Shown here: piece after piece, positions 17,337 through 27,299 of the stretch
Numbering within the stretch: the first letter of the stretch is position 1
Layout of the letters: each line of letters begins with the position of its first letter
NCBI RefSeq assembly: GCF_000024065.1
Contig: NC_013174.1
Span: 2,542,001 to 2,606,000, forward strand
Direction: 5' to 3'
Origin: Jonesia denitrificans DSM 20603
GTDB taxonomy: Bacteria; Actinomycetota; Actinomycetes; Actinomycetales; Cellulomonadaceae
DNA length: 64,000 bases
Notes under the pieces: generated by a model
Database searches by the model: none
Seen by the model: the letters and a program-made list of their open reading frames with translations, nothing else
What the model was told of the DNA's origin: nothing
Program-made: the position numbers and the translations under genes

Positions 17337-19388
17337 ATGTCTCTGGACACCACCGCCCACACTGCCACCTCTCCCCACCCCGCATGGCTCCCGCCAACAA
17401 CCCTGGCACGCCTCGGCGACCTCACCACCACCCTCGACATCCCGCCACACCTTGCCGACCACCCCGTGATCACCACCCTGCGCAGCGAAATCACCCACGC
17501 AGCACACAACGCAACCACCACGGAGCACCCGGGGCGCGCATCGGCAACCACCACCACATCACGCACCCTCACCCTGCGGCTCACACCCCCCACAGGCGCC
17601 ACCAACCAACCCGCATCAACACAGTTCCTCGGTGACCCCCACGATGACGCCTACACACTCACCACCACACCCGACACCATCACCGTCACCGGACGCACCC
17701 CCAACGCACTGCTCTACGGTTACTTCGCCCTCCTCCGCCACGACCTCACCACACTGCCCCCCACCAGTAAGCACACCCCCGCCACCGCGATCCGCATGCT
17801 CGACCACTGGGACAACCTCAGTGTTCACCCCGTGATGGGACAGATCGAACGCGGATACGCTGGCGACTCCATCTTCTACACCAACGGCGCGGTCCGCGAG
17901 AACCTCACCCGCGTCGCCGACTACGCGCGCCTCCTGGCGTCACTGGGCATCAACCACGTCGCCATCAACAACGTCAACGTGGAACGTGACGCAGCCCGCC
18001 TCCTCACCGACAACATCAACGACGTGGCCCGCATCGCCGCGATCTTCCGGAACTGGGGCATCCGCACCCACCTGTCCGTGAGTTTCGGTTCTCCCATGTC
18101 CCTGGGCGGCCTGACCAGCAACGACCCACTAGACCCACAAGTGCGCCAATGGTGGGCCGACACTTTCACCGCCGTCTACTCTGTCATCCCCGACTTCGGT
18201 GGCATCGTCATCAAAGCAGACTCCGAAGGACAACCCGGCCCCTTCGCCTACGGTCGCACCCACGCTGACGGCGCCAACATGCTCGCCGAGGCGCTCGCGC
18301 CACACCACGGAATCGTCCACTGGCGGGCCTTCGTCTACAACCACACCCAGGACTGGCGCGACCGCACCACTGACCGTGCCCGCGCAGCCTACGAACACTT
18401 CGCCCCACACGACGGCACCTTCGCCGACAACGCCATCGTCCAAATCAAGTTTGGCCCCATGGACTTCCAAGCCCGCGAACCCATCTCCCCCACATTCGCG
18501 GCCATGCCCCACACCAACTTGTCCCTCGAATTCCAAGTCACCCAGGAATACACCGGGCAACAACGGCACATCTGCTACCTCGGAACCCAGTGGTCGGAGA
18601 TCATGCGGTTCACCTTCTGGCCAACCAGCAACCCCCACACCACCCTCGCTGACATTCCTGTGTCCTTCACCGCCGTCTCCAACGTGGGAATGAGCGCCTA
18701 CTGGACTGGTCACCCCCTCGCCCAAGCGAACCTGTACGCCTACGGGCGGCTCACCTGGGATCCCACAGCAGACCCCGGTGACATTCTCACCGAATGGCTC
18801 ACCCTCACCTTCCCCCACACCCCAGCAGCCACGCGCACAACACTGCACCACATCATGGCGTCGTCTTGGGACACCTACGAAAAATACACCGCCCCCCTGG
18901 GGGTCGGTTTTATGGTCTCCCCCGGTGCAGCACACTACGGCCCCCACATCGACGGGTACGAATATTCCCCCTGGGGCACCTACCACTTCGCGGACCGTGA
19001 CGGTGTGGGTGTGGACCGCACCCGAACCGGCACCCGCTTTGTGGACCAGTACCCGCCCGAACTCGCTGACCAGTACAACAACCTCGACACCTGCCCGGAC
19101 GAACTGGTGTTGTTCTTCCACCATGTTCCTTACACCCACGTTCTCCACTCCGGGAAAACGGTGATCCAACACATCTACGACACCCACTTTGAGGGAGTCG
19201 ACAAGGTTCTTGACTACCAACGCACCTGGGACAACCTCCGTGACACGATCCCCACCGCGGTGTTCGAGGAAGTAAGCACCCGCCTGACCGAGCAAGTCCG
19301 CTGCGCACACGAATGGCGCGACCAGATGTGCACCTACTTCTTCCGAAAGTCAGGGATCCCCGACACCCACGGACGCACCATTTACTAA
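17337..19388 (+). CDS. aguA: Alpha-glucuronidase, GH67
   Basis: 683 residues, the usual GH67 length. Landmarks: RMLDHWDNL, GSIERGYAG-like GQIERGYAGDSIF, then NHVAINNVN, and the catalytic region KADSEGQPGP with Glu at about residue 297, followed by VQIKFGPMDFQAREP. No signal peptide, so it acts in the cytoplasm, removing 4-O-methyl-glucuronic acid from imported aldouronic acids. AAGGA precedes the start by about 7 bases. The gene stands alone on the plus strand, opposite to the transporter operon, and feeds glucuronate to the UxaC/UxuB/ManD genes at 31.8-36 kb. Confidence 0.95.
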   Translation: MSLDTTAHTATSPHPAWLPPTTLARLGDLTTTLDIPPHLADHPVITTLRSEITHAAHNATTTEHPGRASATTTTSRTLTLRLTPPTGATNQPASTQFLGDPHDDAYTLTTTPDTITVTGRTPNALLYGYFALLRHDLTTLPPTSKHTPATAIRMLDHWDNLSVHPVMGQIERGYAGDSIFYTNGAVRENLTRVADYARLLASLGINHVAINNVNVERDAARLLTDNINDVARIAAIFRNWGIRTHLSVSFGSPMSLGGLTSNDPLDPQVRQWWADTFTAVYSVIPDFGGIVIKADSEGQPGPFAYGRTHADGANMLAEALAPHHGIVHWRAFVYNHTQDWRDRTTDRARAAYEHFAPHDGTFADNAIVQIKFGPMDFQAREPISPTFAAMPHTNLSLEFQVTQEYTGQQRHICYLGTQWSEIMRFTFWPTSNPHTTLADIPVSFTAVSNVGMSAYWTGHPLAQANLYAYGRLTWDPTADPGDILTEWLTLTFPHTPAATRTTLHHIMASSWDTYEKYTAPLGVGFMVSPGAAHYGPHIDGYEYSPWGTYHFADRDGVGVDRTRTGTRFVDQYPPELADQYNNLDTCPDELVLFFHHVPYTHVLHSGKTVIQHIYDTHFEGVDKVLDYQRTWDNLRDTIPTAVFEEVSTRLTEQVRCAHEWRDQMCTYFFRKSGIPDTHGRTIY

Positions 19389-19416
19389 CCATTCCTCACC
19401 ACCGCCCCTCACCGCG

Positions 19417-19422
19417 TAGGAT
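19417..19422 (+). promoter_or_regulatory. -10 box TAGGAT for a leaderless transcript
   Basis: The same TAGGAT-N6-ATG arrangement as at 9653-9665 precedes the hydrolase start at 19429. Confidence 0.65.
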
Positions 19423-19428
19423 CACGGT

Positions 19429-20187
19429 ATGCCACGATCACGGGTGCGCCGGTACGCGCTGCGCACACTAGCTGTCCTTGGTGTTCTTGTTCTCCTCGCA
19501 GTGGGCGGCATGGTGGCGTGGAGCCAGATCGGAGTCATGCCCGCAGAACCTGACCCACTCGCCTCTGTCACCAATGACCCACGCATCACCGTCACCGATG
19601 CAGGGCTCGCACTTGTTCTGACCCCCACCGACCCCACCACATCCGATGCACCCCTAACCAGCACCGGTCTTGTCATGATTCCGGGGGCAAAGGTTGAGGC
19701 AGCCGCCTACGTGGCAACATTCGCGGACGTTGTCACCACCACCGGGGTGACAGTGGTGATCACCAAACCGTGGCTCAACCTCGCGTTCTTCGATGTTCGC
19801 CCGCTGTCTACCTTCACCGACCTCGCCCCGAATGTGGACACGTGGATGGTGGCCGGTCACTCCCTGGGCGGTGTGAGAGCCTGCCAGCTCGCCTCCGACA
19901 CCAGCGGTGTGATCCTGCTCGCGTCGTACTGCGCAACCGACATCTCCACCTCTACCCTGCCCGTCCTCAGCATTTCCGGCAGCGAAGACGGGTTATCCAC
20001 CCCAGAAAAAATTGCCGATGCGCGGCCCCTCCTGCCCGAAACTGCAACGATAAGAGAAATCGAGGGTGCAAACCATGCGGGGTTTGGTGCTTACGGTGAG
20101 CAATCAGGCGATGGGGTTGCCACCCTTGACCCGGCGACAACCCGCGCCCTCATCAGTGAGGACATCATCACGTTCCTCATGCGATGA
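19429..20187 (+). CDS. Membrane-anchored alpha/beta hydrolase
   Basis: 252 residues. An Arg-rich N-terminus and one hydrophobic helix (about 13-33) anchor it to the membrane with the domain outside. The nucleophile Ser is in VAGHSLGG, the Asp in ISGSEDGLS and the His in EGANHAGFGAYG. This is the pattern of the small alpha/beta hydrolase family annotated as dienelactone-hydrolase-like proteins in actinobacteria. The substrate is unknown. Its last 11 bases overlap convergently with the YesL-like gene. Confidence 0.85.
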   Translation: MPRSRVRRYALRTLAVLGVLVLLAVGGMVAWSQIGVMPAEPDPLASVTNDPRITVTDAGLALVLTPTDPTTSDAPLTSTGLVMIPGAKVEAAAYVATFADVVTTTGVTVVITKPWLNLAFFDVRPLSTFTDLAPNVDTWMVAGHSLGGVRACQLASDTSGVILLASYCATDISTSTLPVLSISGSEDGLSTPEKIADARPLLPETATIREIEGANHAGFGAYGEQSGDGVATLDPATTRALISEDIITFLMR

Positions 20188-20851
20188 ACCGGGCTCGCAC
20201 ATCAGCAAGCAGTGGAAGGGCGTTACGCCACAACAAAAACGACACCACCCCACCAAGGAGTAACAGCACCCCATCTGAGGTGAGGTACACAATCCCCAAG
20301 CTGAACACCCACAACGACAACGCACCCAGAGACACCCGTGGTGTCGCTGTCACGTAGTACAACCCCAGCCGGGCAACATCACGCCACCGAAACGCGAACT
20401 GTGAATGAATGTGCAGGGCGTGACTGAGCCACACGAGCGACACAATGGTGATGCCCACACCCGCCCACACGAACCCGGTGGGGATCCCCGCGGTAGCCCC
20501 AAACGCTGCGTTGAACGCAGTCAACCCGCCCAACCCCACAACAGGTGCGGACAACACTAACGCCCCTACCGTGTTGCGTCGCAGTCCATAAAAGAACGCG
20601 GCGAACGGACTGTCGTCCAGGTCACGGGTGCGCTGCTGGCAGGTGAAAAAGGCAGCTGACACCCCCGGCGCACACGCCCACACCATCACCGCAAACAATG
20701 GGATGTTTGACGCATCACGATCCAGGAAGATCGACACCCCACAAGGCACCGCTACCGCGAGCGCGAGGCATGCGGTGAGGGCCAGCATCCAGTACGTCTG
20801 TTTGGTGACGCGCGCAAGGATTCCGGTGCCGAACTCTTGGGGGGCTGCCAT
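20177..20851 (-). CDS. YesL-like (DUF624) membrane protein
   Basis: 224 residues with five or six hydrophobic helices. The N-terminal half (FGTGILARVTKQTYWMLALT) and the DDSPFAAFFYGLRRN loop fit the YesL/DUF624 family. Members are found next to LplABC-type oligosaccharide transporters in Bacillus and actinobacteria; their role is not established. The start codon overlaps the GH42 stop (TGATG), so translation is coupled. It is the last gene of the six-gene operon running from 28315. Confidence 0.82.
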   Translation of the reverse strand: MAAPQEFGTGILARVTKQTYWMLALTACLALAVAVPCGVSIFLDRDASNIPLFAVMVWACAPGVSAAFFTCQQRTRDLDDSPFAAFFYGLRRNTVGALVLSAPVVGLGGLTAFNAAFGATAGIPTGFVWAGVGITIVSLVWLSHALHIHSQFAFRWRDVARLGLYYVTATPRVSLGALSLWVFSLGIVYLTSDGVLLLLGGVVSFLLWRNALPLLADVRARFIA

Positions 20852-22923
20852 CAGTTGGTGTCCTCGGGTGTGTGGTCGCGGTGTCGGGCAATGACGGCGA
20901 CGTCGGTGGGGTTCAGGGTGATGGTATCGCCTTCGGTGAGGGTGTGGCCGGTGAGGAGGTTCGTTCCGTTAAAGGGCAGTGTGAGGGTGTGGGGGGTGTG
21001 GTGGTGGTTGAGGAGGAAGTCGATGTGTCCGCGGCGGGTGTGTTCGAGGCCAGGGGTTGCTGCGAAGGGTGAGGTGATGTGGTGGCGGGCAATGGCGTTG
21101 TGCATGATGGTGGTCATGGTTGTGTCGTCGAGGATGGTGCCGATGTACCAGGCGTCACCTGCGCCGACGCTGCGCCGGGTTGCTGCGGGGGTTCCGGTGA
21201 ACCAGTCGCCGGTGTAGGTAGCGACTGGTTCCGCGCCGTCGAGTTGGATGATGTCGTACACCAGGTGCCCTGTCCCGTGTGTGGGCGTGTTGGTGCGGTG
21301 TGGGGTGAGTGGGTTGGTGAGGTCGGTGGTGAGGGTGACGGGGTCGTTGGGGTGGTGGGCGTCGGTTTCGTCGATGCGGATCCCGAACAGTGGGGCAAGC
21401 GGGCCTGGGGTGATGTCAAGGAAGGCGTGGTCGTTGGTGTCGACTCGCCCTGACATGACGGTCGTGATGACGGTACCGCCACGGTGGGCGACGTCAGTGA
21501 GGCGTTGGGTGATGTCGGTGGTAAGCATGTGCAGGGCGGGGGCGACGACGACGTCGTAAGTGTCCAGCGGCGCGGTGATGGGGATGACGTCGAGGGGGAC
21601 TCCGGCTTCCCACAGGGGTGTGTACAGGCGCAGCACGGTGTCGATGTAGGACAGGTGTCGGTTGGGGCCGTCGGACATTTCTAACGCCCACCAGGAGTCC
21701 CAGTCGAGGATGACGGCGGCTCGGGCGGGGGTGCGTAACCCCTGCGTGTGCTCACCCAGGGTGTCAAAGTCGTGACCGAGGGTTGCGGCTTCGGTGAAGA
21801 CGCGGGTGTCGAGCCGCCCGGAGTGGTTGAGGACAGCGCCGTGGTATTTTTCGCAGGCTCCCCGGTTTTGGCGCATCTGGAAGTAGAGGACTGCGTCAGC
21901 GCCGTGGGCAACGGATTGCCAGGACCACAGGCCCAGGATCCCAGGTTTTTTCACCGGGTTGACGTCGCGGCTGGCCGTGGTGGAGGGGGTTTGCTCCATG
22001 ACCCAGAAGGGTTGCCCGTTTTTGAGGCCACGCATGGTGTCGTGGGCAAGGGCCATCCGGTTGGCGCTGTGTTCGTCGGGCGGGTAGTTATCCCAGGACG
22101 CGAAGTCAAGGTGGGGTGCCCACCGGTGGTAGTCCAGGGGTTTGTACAGGCCCATGAAGTTGGTGGTGACGGGCAGGTCGGAGTGGGCGCGGATGGCGTC
22201 TTTTTCTTCGGTGAAGGTGCGGATCATGGTGTCGGTGGTGAACCGGTAGTAGTCGAGTGTGATCCCTTGGAAGGCGGTGTGGTTGGGGGATTTCCAGTGT
22301 TCACTGAGGATCGTGGGGGGCACGATCTGGTCCCAGTTCGTGTACCGGTGGGACCAAAACGTCGTGTACCAGGCATCGTTGAGGGCGTCGAGTGTGCCGT
22401 ATCGGCGGGTGAGCCAGGTGCGGAACTCTTGGGCGCAGTTGTCGCAGTAGCAGGCTCCCCCGTATCCGCCGTATTCGTTGTTGATATGCCAGGCGATCAC
22501 CGCAGGGTGGTGGGCGTAACGCTGGGCGATGCGTCCCGCAAGTTCGGTGGCGAGGCGCCGGTAGTTGGGTGAGGAGTGGCAGGCGTTGTGGCGTTGCCCG
22601 TAGTTGTGGTGGCGTCCTTCAAAGTCGACCCGGTTGACGTCAGGGTAGGTGGTGGCCAGCCATGGGGGGACGGCTGCGGTGGCGGTGGCCAGGACAACCT
22701 GGCGGTCTTCGGCGTGTGCCCGGTCGATGATGGCGTCGAGCACGTCGAAGTCGTAGGTGGTTTCGTCTGGTTGGATGAGTGACCACATGAACACCCCAAC
22801 GGTGAGGGTGTTCATGTGGGCTGCGTTGAACGCGGCGTAGTCGTCGTCCCAGGTTTCGGTGGGCCATTGTTCGGGGTTGTAGTCGCCGCCGTAGCGGATT
22901 GACGATGCGGGTGGGAGTGTCAT
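20851..22923 (-). CDS. GH42 beta-galactosidase / alpha-L-arabinopyranosidase
   Basis: 690 residues, the usual GH42 length. N-terminal GGDYNPEQW is the family signature. The acid/base is Glu150 in INNEYG and the nucleophile Glu310 in WVMEQTPS. The four zinc-site cysteines are Cys115, Cys158, Cys160 and Cys163. A trimerisation domain and a C-terminal beta domain follow. No signal peptide, so cytoplasmic. In a xylan operon it may remove terminal galactose or arabinopyranose from hemicellulose side chains; lactose is less likely (inference from neighbours). Confidence 0.93.
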   Translation of the reverse strand: MTLPPASSIRYGGDYNPEQWPTETWDDDYAAFNAAHMNTLTVGVFMWSLIQPDETTYDFDVLDAIIDRAHAEDRQVVLATATAAVPPWLATTYPDVNRVDFEGRHHNYGQRHNACHSSPNYRRLATELAGRIAQRYAHHPAVIAWHINNEYGGYGGACYCDNCAQEFRTWLTRRYGTLDALNDAWYTTFWSHRYTNWDQIVPPTILSEHWKSPNHTAFQGITLDYYRFTTDTMIRTFTEEKDAIRAHSDLPVTTNFMGLYKPLDYHRWAPHLDFASWDNYPPDEHSANRMALAHDTMRGLKNGQPFWVMEQTPSTTASRDVNPVKKPGILGLWSWQSVAHGADAVLYFQMRQNRGACEKYHGAVLNHSGRLDTRVFTEAATLGHDFDTLGEHTQGLRTPARAAVILDWDSWWALEMSDGPNRHLSYIDTVLRLYTPLWEAGVPLDVIPITAPLDTYDVVVAPALHMLTTDITQRLTDVAHRGGTVITTVMSGRVDTNDHAFLDITPGPLAPLFGIRIDETDAHHPNDPVTLTTDLTNPLTPHRTNTPTHGTGHLVYDIIQLDGAEPVATYTGDWFTGTPAATRRSVGAGDAWYIGTILDDTTMTTIMHNAIARHHITSPFAATPGLEHTRRGHIDFLLNHHHTPHTLTLPFNGTNLLTGHTLTEGDTITLNPTDVAVIARHRDHTPEDTN

Positions 22924-22978
22924 GGTCGCATCCGTTCGTTGGTGGGTAGGCAGGAGCAGGTGGTGTGGGTGGTGTTGG

Positions 22979-24538
22979 TTAGGCGGTGGCGTGACCGGGG
23001 ATTCGGGTGTCGTCGATCCATGGTTCGGTGGCGTTGGTGGTGGCGGTGAGTTCCACGAGGGTGATTTCGTGGCGGTCCAGGGTGAGGGTCAGGTCGACGC
23101 GGCCGTCAGTGATGGTGTGGGTGGTCACGGTGTGGTGTGGGGTGGCGGCGAGGTGGAGGTGGCGCATCTGCTGGCGGGTGGGTGCTGGCGGGCGGCCCAT
23201 CGTTTGCCAGGCGGTGAACGCATTTCCGAGGGTGTCGTTGACGCGTTGGCGGCTGGCGTAGGCTGCCGATGCGGGGGCGGGTTTCCCGGGTGTGTGCGCC
23301 CCGGCTGTGGGTGCGCTGGTGGGGTCTAGGGGAATGGACAAGCTCACGGTGTGTCCAGCGGTGGGGGTAGCGGGTTCTCCGGTAACCGGGTGCCAGGCAA
23401 GGACAGCGATGTGACCGTCTGGGTGTCGGGTGACCAGGTGGTCATCCCCGGTCGAGAGAATGTCGGTGCCCATCGCTGCCATGAATGCGAACAGGTGGTA
23501 GGTGGGTTTGGGAATGTTGCCGTGGGTGAGGAGCCCGAACCCACCGTGGAACAACGCACGCGGGACACCTTCTTCTTCAAAGACGTCGCTGATGGTCCAG
23601 TAGGAGAATGACGCGACGCCCGTTGAACCGCCGCGGGCAAGCACAGGGGCAAGGTAGGCGGCGTTGTACGCGGTGTCGTGAACGGGGTTGTCGGGCCGGT
23701 AGGACGTGTTGTACTCGGAAATGTGGACGGGCAGCCCTTGTAGGGTGGTGCCTTTCAGTTCCTCGCTGGGGATCGCAAACTGGTCAATGAGGTGCTGTGG
23801 TTCCATGAGGGTTTGGTACACCCCGAACGGAACATGCTCAGCGGGGCCGGAGGTGTAGGCGTGGCGGGACACAAAATCAATGGGCGCGCCGGTGCGTTCA
23901 ATGAACGCGATAAACGGCGCCCACCAGTGGTCAGACCCTGGGGATAGGACGGGCCCACCCACCTGGAATCGCGCATCGACTGTTTTAATGGCTCGGGCTG
24001 TGCGCTCGTACAAACGGAAGTATTCGTCCTGGTCGGCGTCCTTCCAAAACACGGTGAGGTTTGGTTCGTTCCACACTTCAATGGGCCAGCTCACCGCAGC
24101 TTCTGCACCGTACCGGTCAATAAGGTGCCGCAAAGTCACCTGAACAAGCTCGCACCAGGCGTCATAGTCAGCAGGTGGGGTGACCTTCCCTTTCCACCAG
24201 AACACCGTTTGGTCCCCTGACGCCAACACCTCCGGCATGAACCCCAACTCCAGCAGTGGGGTCACCCCAGCCTCAAGGTAGGAGTCAATAACCTGGTCAA
24301 GGTAGAGAAACGAGTAGCGAACAACCCGTTCGCCACCCACCTCGCTGACCTTGATGATTCCCATATCGTCGTGGAACATGCCGTGCCCGCGGATCGACTG
24401 GAACCCAATGTCCGCAACCGCTTTCTTCACCGCGTCACTGTGGCCCTGGCGCAGGGACAACCCCATCCGGCCAGTTCCCACACAGGCGCGCCACGCATCG
24501 GTGAGCTGGGCAACAGGGGTTGATGGAACGACATGCAT
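22979..24538 (-). CDS. Beta-xylosidase, GH39
   Basis: 519 residues. The acid/base is Glu158 in EVWNEPN and the nucleophile Glu275 in HISEYNTSY, matching known GH39 xylosidases. VGGPVLSPGS and SYWTISDVFEE are further family motifs. No signal peptide. ATG 24538 follows AAGGAG by eight bases; the longer frame from 24583 runs through the upstream hairpin. It should release xylose from imported xylo-oligosaccharides. It follows the binding-protein gene after an 80-bp gap containing a strong hairpin. Confidence 0.93.
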   Translation of the reverse strand: MHVVPSTPVAQLTDAWRACVGTGRMGLSLRQGHSDAVKKAVADIGFQSIRGHGMFHDDMGIIKVSEVGGERVVRYSFLYLDQVIDSYLEAGVTPLLELGFMPEVLASGDQTVFWWKGKVTPPADYDAWCELVQVTLRHLIDRYGAEAAVSWPIEVWNEPNLTVFWKDADQDEYFRLYERTARAIKTVDARFQVGGPVLSPGSDHWWAPFIAFIERTGAPIDFVSRHAYTSGPAEHVPFGVYQTLMEPQHLIDQFAIPSEELKGTTLQGLPVHISEYNTSYRPDNPVHDTAYNAAYLAPVLARGGSTGVASFSYWTISDVFEEEGVPRALFHGGFGLLTHGNIPKPTYHLFAFMAAMGTDILSTGDDHLVTRHPDGHIAVLAWHPVTGEPATPTAGHTVSLSIPLDPTSAPTAGAHTPGKPAPASAAYASRQRVNDTLGNAFTAWQTMGRPPAPTRQQMRHLHLAATPHHTVTTHTITDGRVDLTLTLDRHEITLVELTATTNATEPWIDDTRIPGHATA

Positions 24539-24570
24539 GGCAAGAACTCCTTGGAAAGATGGGTGTGGGA

Positions 24571-24603
24571 GCGGCCCGGCCACCGGGCAGGTGACCGGGC
24601 CGC
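24571..24603 (-). promoter_or_regulatory. Intercistronic hairpin between binding protein and GH39 genes
   Basis: GCGGCCCGG (24571-24579) pairs with 24595-24603, and the loop has a second short dyad. There is no U tract after it. Such hairpins after binding-protein genes usually stabilise the upstream mRNA end and lower read-through, which would give more binding protein than enzyme. Confidence 0.6.
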
Positions 24604-24617
24604 CAACAGCTCACGTA

Positions 24618-26279
24618 TTAGCCGTTGTTTTCCTGGTAACGCTTGTGCGCACCATTAATGATGTCCATGTAGGCGGACAGGTTTTGACCTTCCAGTTCTG
24701 AGACGTACGCATCCCATTCGGAGAGGTCACGTTGACCAAGGATGAACGCGAGCGTGTTTTGCTTGACGTAGTCAGTCAGGGCAGTCTGGTACAAACCAAC
24801 CTGCTCTTGTTCGCCTTCATCGAGTGGGTAGGGCGGGTTGGCGGGCAGGAGGGTTTTGTCAGCCATGCCTTCAGCCCATGCTTTTTCTTCATCGGAGATG
24901 TGTGTGAGCACCAGTTCTTCGGTGGACCCGTGGGCAAGTGAGAACGCACCGTTGAAGAAACCGTAGTCAGCCTGGAAGTGCTTGTCGGCCCCCACGTTGG
25001 TGTCCAAGAACTCAATGCCGTCTGCGAGGACCCGGTTACCGTCAGCGTCTTTCGTGAAGGTTTCCCCTTCGACCCCCCAGCGCACGAACTCAAGTCCTTC
25101 ATCGGAGTAGTACAACCAGTCAAGGAACTGGAGCATTGCCACGAAGTCGTCGTTGTCTTTGGCGTCGCTGGAAATCATGAAGCCATTTTCGATGCGCGCC
25201 CCACGCATGTTGTCACCGGCTGGGCCAGAGGGGACACGGATTTTGTCGAGTTGGAAGTCGTCGCCCTTGGTGGCTTCCAGCACGGTGCGTTCCCGAAGGA
25301 GTTCTTGACCGTTCGTGGTGATCGCGAAGGACTGTTCGTTGGCGAGTTTCTGGTCAGCTTGGTCGTCTTCTTGGGTGAAGGACTCGGGGTCCATCAGCCC
25401 ATCTTGGACAAGACCTGCGAAGTATTCGACCATGGTTTTGTAGTCATCTGAGGACCCGGCGAAGTAGAACTCGTCTTTCGCTTCGTCATACAGGGTTCCG
25501 CCACCAAAACCCCACCCGGCGACGGTGTTGAAGGATGCTGCTGCCACGTTGAGCAGGGCTTCACCTTTCCACCGGTCGGAGAAAACATACTTCGTGTTCT
25601 TCTCTTTTTTGATGGCTTCCAGCACGGTGCGGAACTCATCCCAGGTGGCGGGTTCTTCCAGGCCAAGGTCCTCAAGAATGTCTGTGCGCAACCCAATGGA
25701 GTAGTCGTAGCGCATCTTCTCGTAAATACCTGGCAGCATGTAGTACTTGCCGTCAGCTTGGCGGATGGTGTCGAGGTCACCTTCCAGGTCCCAGTCTTGC
25801 AGCTTTTGTTGGAAGTTCGGCATGAGGTGGACGTAGTCCGAGATCGGCAGGATCGCGCCTGAAGCCACGAACGGCGCTTCTTGACCGGGGTAGGTGACGG
25901 TGATGACGTCGGGTGCGTCTCCGGCACCAATGAGGAGGGATCGGCGCTGCTCGTAGTCACTGAGCGGTGCAGAGGTGATGTCAAAGCTGACTTTGTTCTG
26001 GTCTTCAATGTGGGTGAAGAGCAACCAGTCGTCTTTGATGGGGTAGTTCGGGTGGTCGCGGTACAACATGGAAAACTCGACGGGTTCGGTGGCAACAAAT
26101 GTTTGCCCAGCCGCATAGTTCTCCATGGCTCCGACCATGTTGTCCTCAAGTTCTGCTTCGAGGGCGTCGGTGTCCACGGGTTCTGGTTCACTGTTGCCGC
26201 TGTCGGAGCAGGCAACAAGGGAGAGAGCGAAGAGGGAGACGGCGGCGGTGCCAACTACCCGAGTCAGTGATCTCCTCAT
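24618..26279 (-). CDS. ABC transporter sugar-binding lipoprotein, LplA-like
   Basis: 553 residues. Signal peptide with lipobox LVAC, Cys24 lipidated, then an acidic linker. The large two-lobed binding fold is typical of LplA/YtcQ-type solute-binding proteins of about 500-560 residues, which are found with GH67 systems in Paenibacillus and Geobacillus for aldotetraouronic acid uptake. ATG 26279 is eight bases after AAAGG; ATG 26285 is too close to it. It is anchored outside the membrane and delivers sugar to the two permeases encoded just upstream. Confidence 0.92.
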   Translation of the reverse strand: MRRSLTRVVGTAAVSLFALSLVACSDSGNSEPEPVDTDALEAELEDNMVGAMENYAAGQTFVATEPVEFSMLYRDHPNYPIKDDWLLFTHIEDQNKVSFDITSAPLSDYEQRRSLLIGAGDAPDVITVTYPGQEAPFVASGAILPISDYVHLMPNFQQKLQDWDLEGDLDTIRQADGKYYMLPGIYEKMRYDYSIGLRTDILEDLGLEEPATWDEFRTVLEAIKKEKNTKYVFSDRWKGEALLNVAAASFNTVAGWGFGGGTLYDEAKDEFYFAGSSDDYKTMVEYFAGLVQDGLMDPESFTQEDDQADQKLANEQSFAITTNGQELLRERTVLEATKGDDFQLDKIRVPSGPAGDNMRGARIENGFMISSDAKDNDDFVAMLQFLDWLYYSDEGLEFVRWGVEGETFTKDADGNRVLADGIEFLDTNVGADKHFQADYGFFNGAFSLAHGSTEELVLTHISDEEKAWAEGMADKTLLPANPPYPLDEGEQEQVGLYQTALTDYVKQNTLAFILGQRDLSEWDAYVSELEGQNLSAYMDIINGAHKRYQENNG

Positions 26280-26357
26280 GGTCATACCTTTCTGAGTGGT
26301 GATGAATGATGCGCTGTCGGCTGTGACAGGGCACCTGCGGGTGGTGCGCCCGATGCG

Positions 26358-27299
26358 TCAGCCTTTGACGGCGCCGAGCATGACTCCGGAAACGAAGTAT
26401 TTTTGGATGAAGGGGTAGAGCATGATGATGGGAAGTACGGTGAGCACCATCGTCACGGATTGGATGTTCGCGGCGACGGCGGACACTTCTGCACCTGCAC
26501 CACCAACCGATGTGGCAGTTTCAGCGCCCTTGATGAGGTTGCGCAGGTACACCGTGACGGGGTAAAGCTCGCGTTTGTCCATGTAGAGGAACGCGGCGAA
26601 CCACGAGTTCCAGAACGACACAGCGTAGAACAGTGTCATGGTGGCGATCACCGCTTTGGAGAGCGGCAGCACGATGCGGAACAGTGTTCCGTAGGTACTG
26701 AGCCCGTCGATGGCGGCTGCTTCTTCGAGTTCTTCTGGCATGTTTTCGAAGAATGCTTTCATGACGAGCAGGTTGAAAATACTGATTGCGTTGGGGATGA
26801 CGATCGCCCACAGCGTGTTTTTGAATCCGAGGGCGTTGATGAGGACGTAGTTCGGGATCAGCCCACCGTTGAAGAACATCGTGAACACGGCAATGAGGAT
26901 GAACCCGTTTCGCCCTTTGAGGTGTTTCTTGGACAGTGCGTAGGCAAACATTGTGGTCATCACCAGCGCAATGACGGTCCCCACGACGGTGTAGACCACG
27001 GTGTTGCGGTAGTTCGTCCAAAACATGGAGTCCGCCATCACCGTTTTGTAGGTCTCTACGTTGAACCCACGCGGGTACAAGTTGACCTGCCCGGAGTTGA
27101 TGAACCCTTCGGAGGAAAACGACTGCGCCACAATGTTGATGAAGGGGTACAGCGTCACAAACATGATGAGGAACAGCACAATAATGTTCACAACACGGAA
27201 CGTGGTGTACCCGCGGGAGTCTTTGAGCAGTGTGGCGTTGCGGATCGGATATGGTTCGGTGATCTTGTCGGCTAGTTCGCTGGCTTGTGTCGTTACCAC
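26358..27299 (-). CDS. Carbohydrate ABC transporter permease, YtcP/LplC type
   Basis: 313 residues, six predicted membrane helices. The cytoplasmic EAA loop that contacts the ATPase is EAAAIDGLSTYGTLFRIVLP. The N-terminus is cytoplasmic (ELADKITEPYPIRN) and the C-terminus ends in VSGVMLGAVKG, both typical of YtcP/LplC proteins. It overlaps the LplB-like gene by seven bases. No ATPase gene is nearby, so a shared MsiK-type ATPase encoded elsewhere is likely (inference). Confidence 0.93.
   Translation of the reverse strand: MVTTQASELADKITEPYPIRNATLLKDSRGYTTFRVVNIIVLFLIMFVTLYPFINIVAQSFSSEGFINSGQVNLYPRGFNVETYKTVMADSMFWTNYRNTVVYTVVGTVIALVMTTMFAYALSKKHLKGRNGFILIAVFTMFFNGGLIPNYVLINALGFKNTLWAIVIPNAISIFNLLVMKAFFENMPEELEEAAAIDGLSTYGTLFRIVLPLSKAVIATMTLFYAVSFWNSWFAAFLYMDKRELYPVTVYLRNLIKGAETATSVGGAGAEVSAVAANIQSVTMVLTVLPIIMLYPFIQKYFVSGVMLGAVKG

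Noticed and set aside
18129-19310. 393-codon open frame on the minus strand
   Set aside because: Antisense shadow of the GH67 gene, which has full family motifs.
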